10,213 nt of DNA, taken from contig NZ_JALNWM010000118.1 in NCBI RefSeq assembly GCF_023230885.1, positions 1-10,213 on the forward strand. Direction: 5' to 3'. This DNA comes from Desulfocurvus sp. (lineage in GTDB: Bacteria > Desulfobacterota > Desulfovibrionia > Desulfovibrionales > Desulfovibrionaceae). Shown here piece by piece: positions 1 to 6,320 of this stretch (position 1 is the stretch's first letter; every line of letters begins with the position of its first letter). Made by a program: the position numbers and the translations under genes. Below the pieces are notes generated by a model that was given only the letters and a program-made list of their open reading frames with translations, ran no database searches and was not told the origin of the DNA.

Positions 1-656
1 ATATGCGCGCCAATGGCCACGCCCACCAGTTCGACAGCGGTGACCCAGGCTCCGGTGACGAAATCGATGCCGCCGTATTCCAGGTTGCCGACGGTGCCGG
101 AGACTGCGGCCACGATCTGGATGACCTGACTGGTGGCGATGGCGATCAGCGGTGAAAAACCCAGGACGACCATCATGGGCACCGAAAGCACCGGCCCGCC
201 CACGCCGGTCAACCCGGAGCCGAAACCGACCACGGCGCCAATGCCGAACAGGACCAGCCGCCTGCCGCTGGACCGCCCCTCCAGGGCCAGCAGGCCCTTG
301 CCGGTGTAGGGACGGTATGTGTAGATGCCAGCGAAAACGATGATGCAGGACAGGGCGATGTTGAGGTGTACCGCGTTGGTGTAGGACGCCACAACGGCGC
401 CAAGATAGCCGAAAAATACGGCGCCCAGGCAGACAGGGATTGTGATTCCCCAGTCGATGCTGCCCTTGCGCTGGTAGAGCACTGTGCCGACGATGCCGGT
501 GAATATGAAGCTGAAGAGAGCCGTGGCCATGGACACATGCGTGCTGAGGCCCGAGAAGAAGGCCAGGGCGGGGATGAGCAGGATGCCGCCCACTCCGACG
601 CACCCGATCAGTGCGCCGACGAGGAGCGCCGTCAAGGCAAGAAGGACAATCGACAT
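1..656 (-). CDS. TauE/SafE family membrane permease, 3' end cut by window edge
   Basis: This is a polytopic inner-membrane protein of the TauE/SafE (sulfite/sulfonate exporter-like, DUF81) family. Members move sulfite, sulfoacetate, taurine-related or other organic anions; the substrate cannot be told from sequence. The 218 visible residues are strongly hydrophobic and carry the two internal-repeat signatures of the family: a glycine-rich GVGGILLIPA motif at residues 21-30 in the first helical unit, and GLTGVGGPVLSVP at 148-160 starting the second. The first half therefore looks complete and the second is truncated at the window's left edge; full-length members are usually about 240-300 residues. 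The ATG at 654-656 is chosen because GGAG (667-670) lies ten bases upstream and the N-terminus starts directly with a membrane helix. It lies 67 bases behind the anion transporter on the same strand, probably as the last visible gene of the sulfotransferase operon. The family call is sure; an export direction is inference. Confidence 0.93.
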   Translation of the reverse strand, partial: MSIVLLALTALLVGALIGCVGVGGILLIPALAFFSGLSTHVSMATALFSFIFTGIVGTVLYQRKGSIDWGITIPVCLGAVFFGYLGAVVASYTNAVHLNIALSCIIVFAGIYTYRPYTGKGLLALEGRSSGRRLVLFGIGAVVGFGSGLTGVGGPVLSVPMMVVLGFSPLIAIATSQVIQIVAAVSGTVGNLEYGGIDFVTGAWVTAVELVGVAIGAH

Positions 657-673
657 GAGGCGTATTCTCCATG

Positions 674-701
674 CCGGACGGGCGCGCACGCGCCCGTCCG
701 G
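674..701 (-). other. Intercistronic GC-rich hairpin between anion transporter and TauE/SafE gene
   Basis: This is a perfect 12-bp inverted repeat (674-685 with 690-701) with a 4-base loop, 22 bases after the transporter stop codon. In the operon direction (minus strand) no T-run follows, so it is not a standard intrinsic terminator for these genes. It ends four bases before the TauE/SafE Shine-Dalgarno sequence. A role in mRNA processing, 3'-end protection of the upstream message or modulation of downstream translation is inferred. On the plus strand it is followed by a T-rich stretch (706-712), so it could instead stop antisense transcription. Confidence 0.7.
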
Positions 702-723
702 TAAGTTGTTTTGGGATACGGGA

Positions 724-2229
724 TTACAGGCCGGGCGGCAGGAGGTAGAAATCGGCCTTGAGGACCGCCACCGCAATGATGAAGTACAGCGTGGAGACGA
801 CGACGGAAATGACCCCGCCGACAAGGCCGTAGACGAACATGCGCTTGAGGTTGGCGCCGAACCCGGCGACCACGCCCTGGGCGCCCGTCGACGAGGCCAC
901 GGCGTAGCTCCAGCTGATGGCGCTGCCGACGGCCCAGATGAACGGGACCGCGCCGAACTGCAAGCCGCCCCAGTTCTTGAACGCCTCGATGACCATGGGG
1001 ATCATGACCCCCGCCGCCGCGGTGTCCGAGGTGACCTGGGACAAGGCGTTGCCGCCGACGCTGAAGGCGACGATGGACATCACGTCGCCGCCCGAGGCGA
1101 TGAAGGATTCCAGCCACCCGCCCACGACGGCGCTGGCGCCCGTCTGGTTCAGGATGCGCCCCAGGGCGACGGACGCGGGCCAGATGAAGAGAATGGCCAG
1201 GGGGAAATGCTTCTTGAGCGAAGCGATGGATACCAGGGTTTCGCCGGGCTCGCGGCGCGAGGGGACGAAGAAGAGGAGCACGGCCAGGATGAAGAACATG
1301 CGCGATGGATGCATCCAGGCGAAGAACGGGCCCTTGAGGAAATCGACATACGCCGGGCGCAGCAGGGCCAGGGCCACGATGAGCACGAAACCCAGGCAGG
1401 CGAACTTTTCCTCGTAGCTGAAGGCCCCCATCTCGCGCAGTTCCTGGCGGTAGAATTCGCGGCTGCCCTTGAAGGCCCGGATCTCGGGCTTCATGAACAG
1501 CCACATGAAGACGCACATGGCCAGCATGACCACAAGGGACACGGGAATCATGCGCAGGGACCAGTCGATGAAGAAGACTTCATGCCCGACGTACTTCTGC
1601 AGGTGCCCAAGGGTCACGACCGCCTGGCCGCCGCCCAGCGGGGTGGCCATGCCGCCCACCGAAGCCCCCCAGGCCACGGCGATGAGCACGTTGGAGGCCG
1701 CGTTGCTGTTCCAGCGCTGCTCGAAGGTCTCGAAACCCGCGTAGATCAGCGCCGCGACGGCGATGGGCGCGAAGACCGCAGCCACAGGCGTGTTGCCCAT
1801 GATGAAGCTGGCCAGGCCCGTGAGTAGGAACCACCCTATCATCTGCCTGCGCGTGTCGTTGCCGAAGCGCAGCAGGAAGTGCAGGGCGATACGCTTGGCG
1901 AAACCCCAGCGGGCCCAGGCGACGGTCACTATGCTCGCACCGACGATGAGAAAGGCGTCGCGGTGGGCGTAAGCCTCCATGACCTTGACGATGGGCATGT
2001 ACTCGTGGAAGGCCGCGACAACGAGGGGGACGAGACAGGTGACCTTGATGTCCACCGCCACCGTCACCCACCAGTAGACCATCCAGAACAGGATGCCGAA
2101 ACCCATGCGGGCGTTTTGCGGGCCGAAAAACGGAATGAATTGCACGGCCACGAAGATGGCCGGTCCAAGCAGAATATGAAGCCAGTTCAGTCCAGAGCCT
2201 GGTGGGCTTTGAATCTTTTGCTCACTCAT
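724..2229 (-). CDS. Divergent DASS/SLC13-like anion transporter
   Basis: This 501-residue inner-membrane transporter has the architecture of the DASS (divalent anion:Na+ symporter, SLC13/ArsB-NhaD superfamily) group, whose members carry sulfate or di- and tricarboxylates. Helices fill most of the chain, in two repeats. The hairpin motif of repeat one reads MGNTP at 144-148 (family: SNT) and that of repeat two reads SDT at 401-403. The usual TPPN signatures after each hairpin are absent: the matching places read GGMATPLGGGQ (192-202) and SSTGAQG (446-452). The substrate and cation coupling may therefore be unusual. The ATG at 2227-2229 has a strong GGGAGAAGGA ribosome site just upstream; the frame stays open further upstream only as a shadow of the sulfotransferase. 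It sits 73 bases behind the sulfotransferase and 67 bases ahead of the TauE/SafE gene, so co-transcription is likely. Sulfate uptake or movement of the sulfotransferase acceptor are both possible. The family is fairly sure, the substrate unknown. Confidence 0.88.
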   Translation of the reverse strand: MSEQKIQSPPGSGLNWLHILLGPAIFVAVQFIPFFGPQNARMGFGILFWMVYWWVTVAVDIKVTCLVPLVVAAFHEYMPIVKVMEAYAHRDAFLIVGASIVTVAWARWGFAKRIALHFLLRFGNDTRRQMIGWFLLTGLASFIMGNTPVAAVFAPIAVAALIYAGFETFEQRWNSNAASNVLIAVAWGASVGGMATPLGGGQAVVTLGHLQKYVGHEVFFIDWSLRMIPVSLVVMLAMCVFMWLFMKPEIRAFKGSREFYRQELREMGAFSYEEKFACLGFVLIVALALLRPAYVDFLKGPFFAWMHPSRMFFILAVLLFFVPSRREPGETLVSIASLKKHFPLAILFIWPASVALGRILNQTGASAVVGGWLESFIASGGDVMSIVAFSVGGNALSQVTSDTAAAGVMIPMVIEAFKNWGGLQFGAVPFIWAVGSAISWSYAVASSTGAQGVVAGFGANLKRMFVYGLVGGVISVVVSTLYFIIAVAVLKADFYLLPPGL

Positions 2230-2262
2230 GTTTCCTTCTCCCTGGCAGTCCCTTGGCGGACA

Positions 2263-2291
2263 GGAGGCCGGACGCTGCTTGTCCGGCCTCC
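2263..2291 (-). other. Intercistronic hairpin between sulfotransferase and anion transporter
   Basis: This is a perfect 11-bp stem (2263-2273 with 2281-2291) around a 7-base loop, 11 bases past the sulfotransferase stop. As with the hairpin at 674-701, no T-run follows in the direction of the operon, while a TTTT (2295-2298) follows on the plus strand. The two stems share a CCGGAC/GTCCGG core. It most likely acts as a processing or stability element that lets the first message be more abundant than the rest; this role is inferred. Confidence 0.68.
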
Positions 2292-2302
2292 CGGTTTTCG
2301 TG

Positions 2303-3460
2303 CTACAGAGCCAGCTTGCCGTTGTAGTCGCGCTTGATGCTGAAGTGCTTTTTCCACCTGCGCCAGGCGCGCTGGCCCATGACAAGCTCCTCCTCGGGGG
2401 CGCCAAGGGGGTACACGCCGGCGGGAATGTCGGCGTCGGACCACAGGCCCTTCTTCTTGCGCTCCTCGCGCTGGTCCATGAGCCAGTCGTTGTAGCTTTC
2501 GTAGACGATGTGCCCCTCGTAGCCGTCCAGGGTCGCGGCGCGGATGCGGCCATCCCACTCCTCGTACTTGCCGAGGATCTCCTCGGAGGGCAGCTCGGGC
2601 TCCACGTCCAGCTCGTAGCCCGCCTCGACCATCTCCCTGCCCGCCACGGCGGCGAAGATGCGCTGGTCACGCAGGCTGAGCAGATCCTTGTAGATCCCCA
2701 CATACTTGTCGCTGACGGGGCTGCCCAGGGGTTTGTGGTCGCGCGTCTTGCCGCGGGCCACGGCGATGTCGGACTTGTGGAACTCCATCATCGCCTGGCT
2801 GTACTCCTCGCCCAGGAAGTCGCACGCGGCGCGCAGCACATTTTCCGGATCGCGCACCAGCTCTTCGTACCTGATGTCGAACCACTGGTCCGCACCAAGC
2901 TTTTCGCGCCAGGGCTTGACGGCATTCATGCACAGCTTCCAGACGCTCGCCGCGCTGTAGATGTTCGTTGGCCCGAACGAGGACTCGATGTAGTCTGCCG
3001 AAGCGTCGCGGCCGTCACGCGTGATATAGATGAACTGCGCGTTGGGGAAGTCCTCAAGAATCGAGCCGACGAAGAACAGGTTGTACGGGGTTTTTTCGCC
3101 CCAGCGGGGCTTGCCGCCCGTTTCCTTGGCGTAGCGCTCGAACATGGCGCAGTACAGGCCGGCGAAGCTCTGCTCATGCACGCTCTCGACGATTTCCTCG
3201 ACGATGGTGCGCGGGTTGACGTTCATGCCCCAATAGGGGGTTTTCAGCCCATGCACCATCTCCACCGCCAGCGTGTGGAAGTTCTCCTTCTTGGACAGGT
3301 CGCCGTATGTGTGCAGATAGGGGCGGAAACGGGAATAGTACCAGACGACTTCCGGCACCGCGATGCGGGGATGATTGCCGAGCATGGCCATGACCAGCGT
3401 CGTGCCCGAGCGCTCCGGGCCGATCATGAAAATGGGTCTTTCCTGAAGAGTGATGGACAT
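2303..3460 (-). CDS. PAPS-dependent sulfotransferase family protein
   Basis: This 385-residue soluble protein transfers a sulfuryl group from PAPS to an unknown hydroxyl or amine acceptor in the cytoplasm. The 5'-phosphosulfate loop is clear at GPERSGTTL (residues 14-22), close to the N-terminus as usual, and the 3'-phosphate-binding segment is YITRDGRDASADYIES (145-160). WGEKTPYN (120-127) and a late RYEELVRDP (197-205) are typical of the Sulfotransfer_3-type bacterial group. The C-terminal part after about residue 285 is charged and aromatic-rich, without a fold I recognise, and makes the protein longer than the common form of about 300 residues. The ATG at 3458-3460 is preferred over an in-frame ATG at 3551-3553 because AGGAGG (3466-3471) lies five bases upstream and the glycine loop is then correctly near the N-terminus. 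It is the first gene of a cluster with two permeases and stands behind a sigma-54-type promoter. The acceptor cannot be inferred. Confidence 0.94.
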   Translation of the reverse strand: MSITLQERPIFMIGPERSGTTLVMAMLGNHPRIAVPEVVWYYSRFRPYLHTYGDLSKKENFHTLAVEMVHGLKTPYWGMNVNPRTIVEEIVESVHEQSFAGLYCAMFERYAKETGGKPRWGEKTPYNLFFVGSILEDFPNAQFIYITRDGRDASADYIESSFGPTNIYSAASVWKLCMNAVKPWREKLGADQWFDIRYEELVRDPENVLRAACDFLGEEYSQAMMEFHKSDIAVARGKTRDHKPLGSPVSDKYVGIYKDLLSLRDQRIFAAVAGREMVEAGYELDVEPELPSEEILGKYEEWDGRIRAATLDGYEGHIVYESYNDWLMDQREERKKKGLWSDADIPAGVYPLGAPEEELVMGQRAWRRWKKHFSIKRDYNGKLAL

Positions 3461-3489
3461 AGTCTCCTCCTGTGTTGTTTCCCCCCGTG

Positions 3490-3506
3490 AGCAAGGAGCG
3501 TGCCGA
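3490..3506 (-). promoter_or_regulatory. Sigma-54 (-24/-12) promoter of the sulfotransferase operon
   Basis: Read on the minus strand, the element is TCGGCACG, CTCC, TTGCT. Against the consensus YTGGCACG-N4-TTGCW it has one mismatch (C for the T before GG). The invariant GG (3503-3504) and GC (3491-3492) are exactly 12 bases apart. The predicted start is near 3479, giving a leader of about 19 bases that just accommodates the AGGAGG at 3466-3471. The position fits the sulfotransferase start, so an enhancer-binding protein is expected to activate this operon. That part is inference. Confidence 0.72.
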
Positions 3507-3544
3507 CGGGCACCGAAGATATATCCATCTGTAATAACAATAAA

Positions 3545-3578
3545 TACATCCACAAACCGCCCGGACCGCCCGGATGTA
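3545..3578. promoter_or_regulatory. Candidate activator-binding site: inverted repeat around tandem 9-mers
   Basis: TACATCC (3545-3551) and GGATGTA (3572-3578) form a perfect 7-bp inverted repeat. Between them and running into the right arm are two adjacent copies of ACCGCCCGG (3556-3564, 3565-3573). The block lies about 66-99 bases upstream of the start predicted for the sigma-54 promoter, where enhancer-binding-protein sites are often found. Its role is inferred from position and symmetry only. Confidence 0.42.
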
Positions 3579-3756
3579 GTACACCTTTTTCGGTACTGTT
3601 ATTCCATTAATGATACGGAACGGTCCGCCTCAAAGGGCTTGCTCCCGGGCCTGCGCCCCCTCCCCTCCAGGCATGCGCCCGGGTGCCCGCAGCACCCCGC
3701 AAATCCAGGGCGGCCGCCCACGGCAGGGGCAGGGCAGCATCGAAACCAGCCGGTAC

Positions 3757-3782
3757 GGGCCCGGGCCTCGTTGCCCGGGCCC
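3757..3782. repeat. GC-only inverted repeat upstream of arsC
   Basis: A perfect 10-bp inverted repeat made entirely of G and C, with a six-base loop, about 95 bases before the arsC start. No T-run follows on either strand, so it is not an intrinsic terminator. It could be a remnant 3' structure or an operator; its function is unknown. Confidence 0.5.
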
Positions 3783-3877
3783 CCGTCGCCGTTTCGTCAC
3801 ATCCACCCGCTATGCTGGCGGACACGCGCGGCCGGGAGCGGCCCGCGGCCCCCAACCCTTCCCAGGAGAGCACCCTC

Positions 3878-4315
3878 ATGGACAAGAAGCGCGTCCTGTT
3901 CATCTGCGTACACAACTCCGCCCGCAGCCAGATGGCCCAGGCCTTCGCCAACCACGAGCACGGCGACGCCCTCGAAGCCAGCAGCGCGGGGCTGGAACCC
4001 ACGGCCCTGAACCCCCTGGCCGTGGCGGTCATGGCCGAGGCGGGGCTGGACATCTCCGCCCAGGCCGCAAGCAGCGTGTTCGAACGCTTCAAGGCCGGGG
4101 AAACCTACGACTACATCATCACCGTCTGCGCCGAGGCCGAGGTCAAATGCCCGGTGTTTCCGGGCATCGCGCGGCGCCTGCACTGGCCCTTCGACGACCC
4201 CGAGGCCCTGGCCGGCGACCGGGAGCAGCGCCTGGAAGGCGCCCGGGCCATTCGCGACGCCGTGCGCCGGGCCGTGGCCGAGCTGGCCGCCGAGGCCCGG
4301 GGCCCGGCGGCCTGA
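3878..4315 (+). CDS. arsC: Arsenate reductase, thioredoxin-coupled (LMW-PTP fold)
   Basis: This 145-residue cytosolic enzyme reduces arsenate to arsenite, with electrons normally supplied by thioredoxin. The fold is that of low-molecular-weight tyrosine phosphatases: the P-loop CVHNSAR (residues 10-16) is a CX5R motif, and HWPFDDP (102-108) supplies the general-acid aspartate region. Two further cysteines at 84 and 91 have the 7-residue spacing of Cys82 and Cys89 in Staphylococcus aureus ArsC. That resolving pair argues for arsenate reductase rather than a plain phosphatase. The ATG at 3878-3880 is preceded by AGGAGA (3864-3869); upstream in-frame codons give low-complexity Ala/Pro/Arg sequence and are rejected. 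No arsR or arsenite exporter gene lies in the window, so it is an orphan arsC. It converges with the flavoprotein gene and shares its terminator. Confidence 0.93.
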   Translation: MDKKRVLFICVHNSARSQMAQAFANHEHGDALEASSAGLEPTALNPLAVAVMAEAGLDISAQAASSVFERFKAGETYDYIITVCAEAEVKCPVFPGIARRLHWPFDDPEALAGDREQRLEGARAIRDAVRRAVAELAAEARGPAA

Positions 4316-4336
4316 GCCCGCCGGAGCGGACGACGA

Positions 4337-4369
4337 AAGCCCCCCGGACGCCGCGCGTCCGGGGGGCTT
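4337..4369. terminator. Bidirectional intrinsic terminator between arsC and the flavoprotein gene
   Basis: A perfect 14-bp stem (4337-4350 with 4356-4369) with a 5-base loop lies between two convergent stop codons, 21 bases after arsC and 28 bases after the flavoprotein gene. On the minus strand TTTCGTC closes and follows the stem; on the plus strand CTTGCCCTTGT follows. The T-runs are short, but the stem is very stable and the position is what a shared terminator should have. Confidence 0.85.
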
Positions 4370-4397
4370 GCCCTTGTCCTGTTCCGCCGGGGGGGCG

Positions 4398-6134
4398 TCA
4401 GGGTTCGGTGCCGGGGTCGCCGGTCTCGTCGATGCCGGGCTCCAGCAGCCGGGCCAGGGCGTAGCCGCCCGCCACGTTCTTCAGGTTCGTGAAGCCGTTC
4501 TCGCGCAGCAGGAGCTGGCTCTCGTAGGAACGCAGGCCCGTGTTGCAGAACACATGCAGCCGCCTGTCGCGCGGCAGCTCGCCCAGGCGCGCGGGCAGCT
4601 CCTCCTGGGGGATGGACAGCCAGCGGTGGGCTCCGTACTTGTCCTGGAACTTGCGGGCCACCTTGGGCGCGCGCACGTCCAGGACCATGGCGCCGTCGTC
4701 CTTGACCAGGTCGAGGAAGGTCATGGCGTCCACGGGGTCGCTGTAGCCGTCGAGGATGTTCTTCATGGCGTTAGCCGCGGCGTTGACGATGTCCATGGCC
4801 GAGGCGTAGGGCGGCGCGTAGCCCACCTCCAGGTTGGAGATGTCGTCCAGGTCGGGCCGCTGGGGCAGGAGGGCGGCCACGGCGTCCACCCGGGCCTTCA
4901 CGGCGTCGCCCGCCGAGCCCACGGCCTCGATGCCCAGCACGCGACGGGTGGCGCGGTCGGCCACCAGGGTCATGTACATCAGGCTGTTGCCGGGGAAGAA
5001 ATGCGCCCGGTCGGCCATGACCACCAGCGCGGCCTGGGCGTCGAAACCGAAGGCCCGGGCCTGGCTCAGGGTCAGCCCGGCGCGGGCAACGCCCAGCTCG
5101 AAGGCCTTGAGGCAAAACGTGCCCACCGCGCCCTCGAAGCGCTCGTTGCCCCCGGCGACGTTGGTGCCGATGACGCGGCCCTGGCGGTTGGCCAGCGAGC
5201 CCAGGGGCAGATGCATGGTTCCGCCGCTGATCAGGTTGCGGACCTCCACGCAGTCGCCGCCCGCGTAGATGTTGGGGTCGGAGGTGCGCATGCGCGCGTC
5301 CACCAGCAGGCCGCCGAAGGGCCCCACGGCCAGCCCGGCCTCGCGGGCCAGGGCCGTGTTCGGCCGCGCGCCCACGCCGAAGATCACCAGCTGGCAGGGC
5401 AGATCGCCCTTGTCGGTCCGGACCCCGGTGACCCCGCTCTGGGCGTCGCCCAGGATGGCCTGGACCTGGGTGGACGTGCGCACGTCCACCTCGTTCTCGC
5501 GCATGTGGTTCTCGACCATGCGCGCCAGCTCGGGGCCGAGGGCCTGGGGCAGCACCTGGTCGCACATCTCGACCAGGGTGGTCTTGATGCCCCACAGGGC
5601 GGTCAGGGCCTCGGCCATTTCCAGGCCGATGGCGCCGCCGCCCACCACCACGGCGGACTCCACCTCGCCCGAGGCGATCTTGTCCTTGAGCAGCACGGCC
5701 TTGTGCAGGTTGGCCACGGTGTAGACCCCGGGCAGGTCCACCCCCGGCACCGGCGGCACGAAGGGCGTCGAGCCCGTGGCCAGCACCAGGGTGTCGTATT
5801 CCAGGTCGCGCTCCTGGCCGGTCTTCAACTCGCGCACGCGGACCTTCCGGGCCCGGCGGTCGATGGCCAGGGCCTCGGTCTCGGTGGCGACCTGCACGCG
5901 CTTGTACTGGCGGAAAAACTCGGGGTCGCGCACGGCGTGGTAGACCGTGGTGCACAGTTCCTTGGCGTCGGCCACGTCGCCGCTCACATAGTAGGGGATG
6001 CCGCACCCACCGTAGGAGATGATCGAGTCGCGGTCGATCATGGTCACCTGGGCCTCGGGGTCCAGGCGCCGGGCACGGCAGGCGACCTTGGGCCCGAGGG
6101 CCACGCCGCCGATGATGACGATCCGTCTGGGCAT
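4398..6134 (-). CDS. FAD-dependent CoA-disulfide/persulfide reductase-like protein with C-terminal rhodanese domain
   Basis: This 578-residue cytosolic flavoprotein probably uses NAD(P)H to reduce a CoA disulfide, CoA persulfide or polysulfide. Domain order: FAD-binding GGVALG at 9-14; single redox cysteine Cys44 in SYGGCGIPYY; NAD(P)-binding GGGAIGLEMAEA at 165-176; second FAD motif YAGGDC at 290-295; dimerisation part with YAPPYASAMDIVN at 439-451, the place of the CoA-disulfide-reductase tyrosines; and a rhodanese domain at about 465-565 with its active-site cysteine in CNTGLRS (Cys530). A lone active cysteine, rather than a CX4C pair, plus fused rhodanese is the layout of CoADR-RHD and of the NADH-dependent persulfide reductase Npsr; length is typical. 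The ATG at 6132-6134 follows AAGGAG; 23 further in-frame codons upstream read as basic low-complexity sequence and lie before the FAD motif, so that start is rejected. It has its own promoter and appears monocistronic. The exact substrate is inferred. Confidence 0.92.
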   Translation of the reverse strand: MPRRIVIIGGVALGPKVACRARRLDPEAQVTMIDRDSIISYGGCGIPYYVSGDVADAKELCTTVYHAVRDPEFFRQYKRVQVATETEALAIDRRARKVRVRELKTGQERDLEYDTLVLATGSTPFVPPVPGVDLPGVYTVANLHKAVLLKDKIASGEVESAVVVGGGAIGLEMAEALTALWGIKTTLVEMCDQVLPQALGPELARMVENHMRENEVDVRTSTQVQAILGDAQSGVTGVRTDKGDLPCQLVIFGVGARPNTALAREAGLAVGPFGGLLVDARMRTSDPNIYAGGDCVEVRNLISGGTMHLPLGSLANRQGRVIGTNVAGGNERFEGAVGTFCLKAFELGVARAGLTLSQARAFGFDAQAALVVMADRAHFFPGNSLMYMTLVADRATRRVLGIEAVGSAGDAVKARVDAVAALLPQRPDLDDISNLEVGYAPPYASAMDIVNAAANAMKNILDGYSDPVDAMTFLDLVKDDGAMVLDVRAPKVARKFQDKYGAHRWLSIPQEELPARLGELPRDRRLHVFCNTGLRSYESQLLLRENGFTNLKNVAGGYALARLLEPGIDETGDPGTEP

Positions 6135-6180
6135 GGGACTGCTCCTTTGACCAGAACGCCGCCCCGCTGGGCGCGCGGGC

Positions 6181-6213
6181 CGGTTCCGGAATGAGGTTCG
6201 CAAACGGTTCCGG
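6181..6213. repeat. Two direct copies of CGGTTCCGG over the flavoprotein promoter
   Basis: The 9-mer CGGTTCCGG occurs at 6181-6189 and 6205-6213, 24 bases from start to start. One copy overlaps the proposed -10 box and the other lies in the leader. The arrangement would suit a repressor, but it could be chance in GC-rich DNA. Confidence 0.35.
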
Positions 6214-6240
6214 TGTAGTCCTCGCGGCCCGTTCTGGCAA
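6212..6240 (-). promoter_or_regulatory. Sigma-70-like promoter of the flavoprotein gene
   Basis: On the minus strand, TTGCCA (6235-6240, five of six consensus bases) and TACACC (6212-6217, three of six) are 17 bases apart. Transcription would start near 6205 and leave a leader of about 70 bases. The -35 is good and the -10 poor. Confidence 0.45.
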
Positions 6241-6320
6241 CCCCCCAGACCCGGCTATCCTTTTAAGAAGCTAGGGGAACAGCCCCCGGAGGCGCAAAAA
6301 GGCGGGCGGGGCCGAGGCCC

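Larger units (their letters stand above)
3461..3877. other. Divergent intergenic region between sulfotransferase operon and arsC
   Basis: This 417-base stretch has no convincing gene. Its left half (3461-3620) is AT-richer than anything else in the window and holds the sigma-54 element and the inverted-repeat block. Its right half is very GC-rich and carries a 10-bp hairpin (3757-3766 with 3773-3782, loop CTCGTT) of unknown role. A possible arsC -10 box, TATGCT, is at 3811-3816, but no good -35 hexamer stands at 16-18 bases. No ArsR-type operator is visible. Confidence 0.6.

Noticed and set aside
484..1827. Long plus-strand reading frame opposite the transporter gene
   Set aside because: The product is low-complexity (His, Gly, Asp, Glu, Ala) with no fold or motif, and it lies antisense to a clear membrane protein. 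It is a codon-bias shadow.
3461..3553. N-terminal extension of the sulfotransferase from the ATG at 3551-3553
   Set aside because: It would include the sigma-54 element and ribosome site within the coding region and push the PAPS loop 31 residues inward. The ATG at 3458-3460 has a strong AGGAGG.
3878..4315. Low-molecular-weight protein tyrosine phosphatase instead of ArsC
   Set aside because: The P-loop alone would allow it, but the extra Cys84/Cys91 pair with 7-residue spacing is the hallmark of thioredoxin-type arsenate reductase.
4368..6194. 608-codon open frame on the plus strand opposite the flavoprotein
   Set aside because: It is composed mostly of Gly, His, Ala, Val and Gln without recognisable domains, and it covers a well-supported gene. 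Open antisense frames are common in GC-rich DNA.
6296..6320. Possible intrinsic terminator after the Usp gene
   Set aside because: A TTTTT run (minus strand, 6300-6296) is present, but the only nearby stem is about 4 bp and separated from it by eight bases. This is too weak to call.
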